DNA from: Thiomicrorhabdus sp963677355
GTDB taxonomy: Bacteria > Pseudomonadota > Gammaproteobacteria > Thiomicrospirales > Thiomicrospiraceae
NCBI GenBank assembly: GCA_963677355.2
Contig: CAXXXQ010000001.1
Span: 372,001 to 436,000 of the forward strand
Direction: 5' to 3'
Length of the DNA stretch: 64,000 nt
How positions within the stretch are numbered: position 1 is the first letter of the stretch; each line of letters begins with the position of its first letter. The translations under genes were made by a program, and so were the position numbers. The notes beneath the pieces were generated by a model that had not been told where the DNA came from, searched no databases, and was given only the letters and a program-made list of their open reading frames with translations. Below are positions 61,508 to 64,000 of this stretch, piece by piece.

Positions 61508-62077
61508 AATGGGCAACATAAACCTAAAAGATTCAGCCTGTCCAAAGGCTCAAAAACAGCTCTTGCACTGTTACTTTTTTTTGTAGCATTTAACTTGTTG
61601 TCTATTGGCGATATTTGCAAATACACGCTTGAACCAGTTGGCTTACACACTTTTTTTGAAGAAAGCTTTCCCAGTTTGTATCAAAAATACGATTATAAAT
61701 TCACGCGCTATACGAATGATCCAGAAAAATACTTAGTATTTTATTCGTGGAATCTATTTTTAGCTCTTTTAGTTGAGATTATTCTTTTTATCAGTTTTTT
61801 ATTAATACCGAAGTCTAGAGACTACTTAGTGGCTCTTTTCTATCCAAAAGATCAAAATTATTTCCAAAAAATATTCGCTCCAGTACTAGCTCCAGCAATA
61901 GTATTTATCTACATTTTAGCAGGACCTACAACCCCAGAGGGGCTTGGAGGCTTTGTATATTTCAGCGGATATTTTTCATTTATATTCAATAGTTTTTTTT
62001 ATAGTGTTTTAAATGTCTTCTCCATTGCCATAGCGAACTTGTTATACCAAAAACTGTTAATTCAATTGGATAATTAA
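61505..62077 (+). CDS. Small membrane protein, paralogue 2 of the repeat array
   Basis: This 190-residue protein has a basic start (MNGQHKPKRFSLSKGSK) and four hydrophobic segments (near residues 18-36, 74-97, 121-138 and 150-180). The loop after the first segment contains YTLEPVGLHTFFEESFPSLY, paralogous to the gene at 60810. A DPEKYLVFYSWNLFLA stretch likewise aligns with DENRYMLAFVWSFPILF there. Function unknown. The start codon lies within leader repeat copy B and lacks a ribosome site. The IS110-family element lies 23 bp after the stop codon. Confidence 0.68.
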   Translation: MNGQHKPKRFSLSKGSKTALALLLFFVAFNLLSIGDICKYTLEPVGLHTFFEESFPSLYQKYDYKFTRYTNDPEKYLVFYSWNLFLALLVEIILFISFLLIPKSRDYLVALFYPKDQNYFQKIFAPVLAPAIVFIYILAGPTTPEGLGGFVYFSGYFSFIFNSFFYSVLNVFSIAIANLLYQKLLIQLDN

Positions 62078-62109
62078 TTATGTCTGAATCAATAGGGTCA
62101 TATATGGAC

Positions 62110-62426
62110 ACGTCCCTGATTTCAAGCAATAAAATTCTGTAAGTACATTTTCAGCACTCTGTTTTGTTTGATGATTACCTTTTAACTTTGCTGTTTTGGC
62201 TGGGTTAAATGCGAGTTAAGCGGTCGTATATTCGGCTCTTAAGATGTCAGACCCTCCTTGTGTTTATTGTGAGCGTCTGGCTAGCCATCATGTTATCCGT
62301 ACCTTGACTCCTCATCAGACTCACGAGACCAATGTCTCAGACCCCAATTTCAGGCCCTGCCAAGGTGGGATTAACCCGTTTTACCATGAGCATCGCTTTG
62401 CAAGGTAAGTTGTTTCAGTGATGCTT
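62110..62426 (-). ncRNA. Candidate bridge-RNA region of the IS110-family element
   Basis: This is the long noncoding end downstream of the transposase gene. Known fact: IS110-family elements encode a structured bridge RNA in a noncoding end, and in IS1111-type elements this is the end after the transposase. The placement fits. Short inverted segments occur in this stretch (for example GATGCTTTTAAGGCATC at 62419-62435, just at the gene end). I cannot mark exact RNA ends or the guide loops by eye. A 54-codon frame (62244-62408, plus strand) with a CVYC motif also lies here and may be fortuitous. Confidence 0.45.
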
Positions 62427-63452
62427 TTAAGGCATCACTTGATATTCTTTGTTGTGTGCCATCAGTGACCACATGATTCTGGCTGTCTTATTAGCTAAAG
62501 CAACAGCCGCCACTTGAATGCACTTGGCCTGCCTGAGCTTTTTAGCCCAGGCAACTTGATTATCATTTCCCTTGCTTCTGGCAATGGCGGTTAAAGCGCC
62601 TTGAACTAATAGTCGCCTTAGATATCCATCGCCTCGTTTACTAATGCCTAGCAGGATGTTTTTACCGCCAGTGGAGTTTTGTTTTGGCACTAAGCCTAAC
62701 CAAGCGGAAAACTGTCTGCCATTTTTAAACTCTAATGGGTCGCCTACTGAGGCGGCAATGGCAGAGGCGGTTAAAAAACCAACCCCGGGTAATTTTTGTA
62801 GTTTAGAAGCTACAGGGTCAAGTTGAGCTAAGCGTTCGATCTTTTGGCTTTGATCTTGTAAACGTTGATCCATCTCTATCAGTTCTTGATAGAGTAAATA
62901 AAACTGTTCACGTCCTAATGCCGATAAACCATTCTTTGCATCCTCAAGCACAAAATGCAGCTCCGCAATAAGGTTTGGAGCACCACCTTTGATGACGATA
63001 CCGAACTCAGCCAGCAAACCGCGAATCTGATTAATCAATGCCGTCTTCTGTGCCACCATTCTTTCTCTTACTCGGTGCATCATCAGGATGTCTTGTTGTT
63101 CTACACGTTTGGGCGAGACAAAACGCATCGTAGGTTGATTGGCGGCAATGACAATGGCCGTCGCATCATTAAAGTCATTTTTATTGGACATGACAAAGGG
63201 TTTTACAAAGGCGGGATTAATCAACTTAACCTCATGTCCTGCCTGTAGAATGGTTCTTGCCCAGTAATGACTGGTGCCGCAGGCTTCCATGGCAAAAGTA
63301 ACCTTTTCGTGTGTTTGAATCAGTTCTTTAAACTTCGTACGTGTTAATTGTTTACGTTGAACAGGTTTCCCCTGTTGATTGGCAAAAACCAAATGAAAGG
63401 TATGCTTTGCAATATCGACACCGACGGTAGTAATATCATTAGTCATGGGCAC
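62427..63452 (-). CDS. IS110-family transposase (DEDD recombinase)
   Basis: This 341-residue protein has the N-terminal RuvC-like DEDD domain (VGVDIAKHTFHLV, TFAMEACGTSHYWA, KNDFNDATAIVIA) and the C-terminal Tnp_20 domain with LPGVGFLTASAIAASVGDP, FSAWLGLVPKQNSTGGK and LLGISKRGDGYLRRLL; the Ser in NSTGGK is the probable catalytic nucleophile. It is full length and unbroken, so the element may be active. Such enzymes insert DNA at sites chosen by a bridge RNA. Confidence 0.95.
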   Translation of the reverse strand: MPMTNDITTVGVDIAKHTFHLVFANQQGKPVQRKQLTRTKFKELIQTHEKVTFAMEACGTSHYWARTILQAGHEVKLINPAFVKPFVMSNKNDFNDATAIVIAANQPTMRFVSPKRVEQQDILMMHRVRERMVAQKTALINQIRGLLAEFGIVIKGGAPNLIAELHFVLEDAKNGLSALGREQFYLLYQELIEMDQRLQDQSQKIERLAQLDPVASKLQKLPGVGFLTASAIAASVGDPLEFKNGRQFSAWLGLVPKQNSTGGKNILLGISKRGDGYLRRLLVQGALTAIARSKGNDNQVAWAKKLRQAKCIQVAAVALANKTARIMWSLMAHNKEYQVMP

Positions 63453-63540
63453 GCTCCTTGTAGAGTTGTTGGTTCACCTCAATCATACTGGCTCAATGCA
63501 ATCGTAAAGCCGTTTTGTATGATGGGCGTGTCCATACCAT

Positions 63541-63670
63541 CAGACTCGATTGATTTACCGTACTCCGATGAAAACCAAGCCATTTCGCTCAATTTTCAAA
63601 AAAAATACGTAAATATACCTCTATAATAAGGCTTTACTTCTCGACGCCCAAAACAACAGTTCAAATTATG
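63541..63670 (+). repeat. Leader repeat, copy C (5' end split by the IS element)
   Basis: The segment from CAGACTCGATTGATTTACCG to the ATG at 63668 closely matches copy B, including ATTTCGCTCAATTTT, TACGTAAATATACC and TATAAT (63622-63627), 41 bases before the ATG. Its first 13 bases, ATCAATAGGGTCA, lie on the other side of the insertion element at 62088-62100. Copy C shares CCTCTATAATAAGGCTTTAC with copy A except for one base, linking the three. Confidence 0.85.
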
Positions 63671-64000
63671 AATGAGCACACCAACACCAAGAAACCCACT
63701 CACCGTAAAAATGGTCTACACATGATTATTCTATGGTGGTTATTTGGGACGATAACCTTTTTGAACCTTTCCGGTTGTCAAGAAACCGAAAAAGTTAAAT
63801 CCATTATGCATGAAGAAGTGGGTCGTTGTGATAACGAACCCGGCACCTTAATTCGTGTGGTTTCAACAGACTGGTGGACAAGAGTCGAATTTGATTTTTT
63901 AAAAACCATTTTTTGGTTTAGCTACCAACCCAAACAAGACCACTTCTGCATTCCTGATTTACCAATCGAAAAAATCAAAAACTTAACGGAACAAGAAAAA
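63668..64000 (+). CDS. Lipoprotein-like gene of the repeat array (partial, 3' end missing)
   Basis: The first 111 codons are in the window. After a polar start of about 18 residues (MNEHTNTKKPTHRKNGLH) comes a hydrophobic stretch ending in LSGC, a plausible lipobox with the cysteine near residue 37. A mature domain with a second Cys (VGRCDNEPG) and a Trp-rich part (TDWWTRVEFDFLKTIFWF) follows. The start codon lies at the end of leader repeat copy C, as for the gene at 61505, but the protein shares no clear similarity with the two paralogues. I recognise no family. No ribosome site is visible. Confidence 0.6.
   Translation, partial: MNEHTNTKKPTHRKNGLHMIILWWLFGTITFLNLSGCQETEKVKSIMHEEVGRCDNEPGTLIRVVSTDWWTRVEFDFLKTIFWFSYQPKQDHFCIPDLPIEKIKNLTEQEK

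Larger units (their letters stand above)
62101..63539 (-). mobile_element. IS110-family insertion sequence, IS1111-like
   Basis: The element is about 1.44 kb. Near-terminal inverted repeats are TATGGACACGTCC (62103-62115) and the reverse complement of GGGCGTGTCCATA (63524-63536), 12 of 13 bases equal. TCA occurs at both junctions (62098-62100 and 63540-63542). Joining the flanks there gives ATCAATAGGGTCAGACTCGA, which matches copy B of the leader repeat (ATCGATGGGGCCAGACTCGA), so the empty site can be rebuilt. The transposase reads leftwards, with 87 bp before it and a 326-bp noncoding end after it, the layout of IS1111-type elements. Confidence 0.88.

Noticed and set aside
62244..62408. 54-codon frame with CVYC motif in the noncoding end of the insertion sequence
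   Set aside because: It lies in the presumed bridge-RNA end, has no ribosome site, and may be fortuitous.
60233..63670. Integron attC array, since IS1111-like elements often target attC sites and small genes are separated by repeats
   Set aside because: The repeats show no attC core sites (GTTRRRY/RYYYAAC pair), they contain a promoter and start codon, and no integrase is seen.
1..64000. tRNA, rRNA and CRISPR features
   Set aside because: No cloverleaf, rRNA segment or regularly spaced repeat-spacer array was found on reading both strands.

Overview
The window looks like chromosomal DNA of a free-living, probably marine or sulfur-oxidising gammaproteobacterium of moderate GC. The def-fmt-rsmB-ntrY-ntrX-trkA-trkH gene order, the topA/dprA neighbourhood, UbiK, ComM, TruD and Rep are all gammaproteobacterial. 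The mix of mesX/mesD, a Lap adhesin-control system and phosphate-linked lipid genes resembles the Thiomicrospira-Hydrogenovibrio-Thiomicrorhabdus group. That placement is inferred from gene content, not from a database search.

Layout. 1-1.6 kb: a folate-independent methionine synthase pair (mesX, then mesD cut by the window edge). 1.8-9.2 kb: a TSUP anion exporter, a structured RNA ending in a terminator, a DUF6502/DUF5666 lipoprotein pair, katG and a glycerate kinase. 9.2-13.8 kb: a probable phosphate-starvation lipid-remodelling block (btaA, a FemAB/GNAT-like acyltransferase, divergent plcP and a GT4 glycosyltransferase) with Pho-box-like direct repeats of 11-bp period before the three transcription units. 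13.9-25.8 kb: housekeeping genes (DEDDh exonuclease, hisI, mobA, a large hybrid histidine kinase, truD, a lipoprotein, a Tim44-like protein, a methyltransferase, rep, an iron-dependent alcohol dehydrogenase).

25.9-37.3 kb: a biofilm-adhesin control and export locus. It has an OmpA/TSP3 protein, LapG protease, LapD c-di-GMP receptor, an NMT1-PAS sensor-like protein, the LapB/LapC/LapE type I secretion machine and a LuxR-type regulator. The large adhesin substrate itself is not in the window. 37.4-60.1 kb: core genes (DsbD-like membrane protein, comM, ubiK, a diguanylate cyclase, a SPOR protein, argS, topA, a REC-like/anti-sigma-kinase-like protein, dprA, def-fmt-rsmB-DUF4390-ntrYX, trkAH, a methyltransferase, an EamA transporter).

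60.1-64.0 kb: an AT-rich accessory region unlike the rest. Two paralogous small membrane-protein genes and a truncated lipoprotein-like gene lie among three copies of a ~120-140 bp repeat. Each repeat carries a -10 box and ends exactly at an ATGAATG start. An IS110-family (IS1111-like) element sits inside the third copy, and the empty site can be rebuilt from the second copy. This array and the Pho-controlled btaA/acyltransferase block are the most promising places for undescribed biology.
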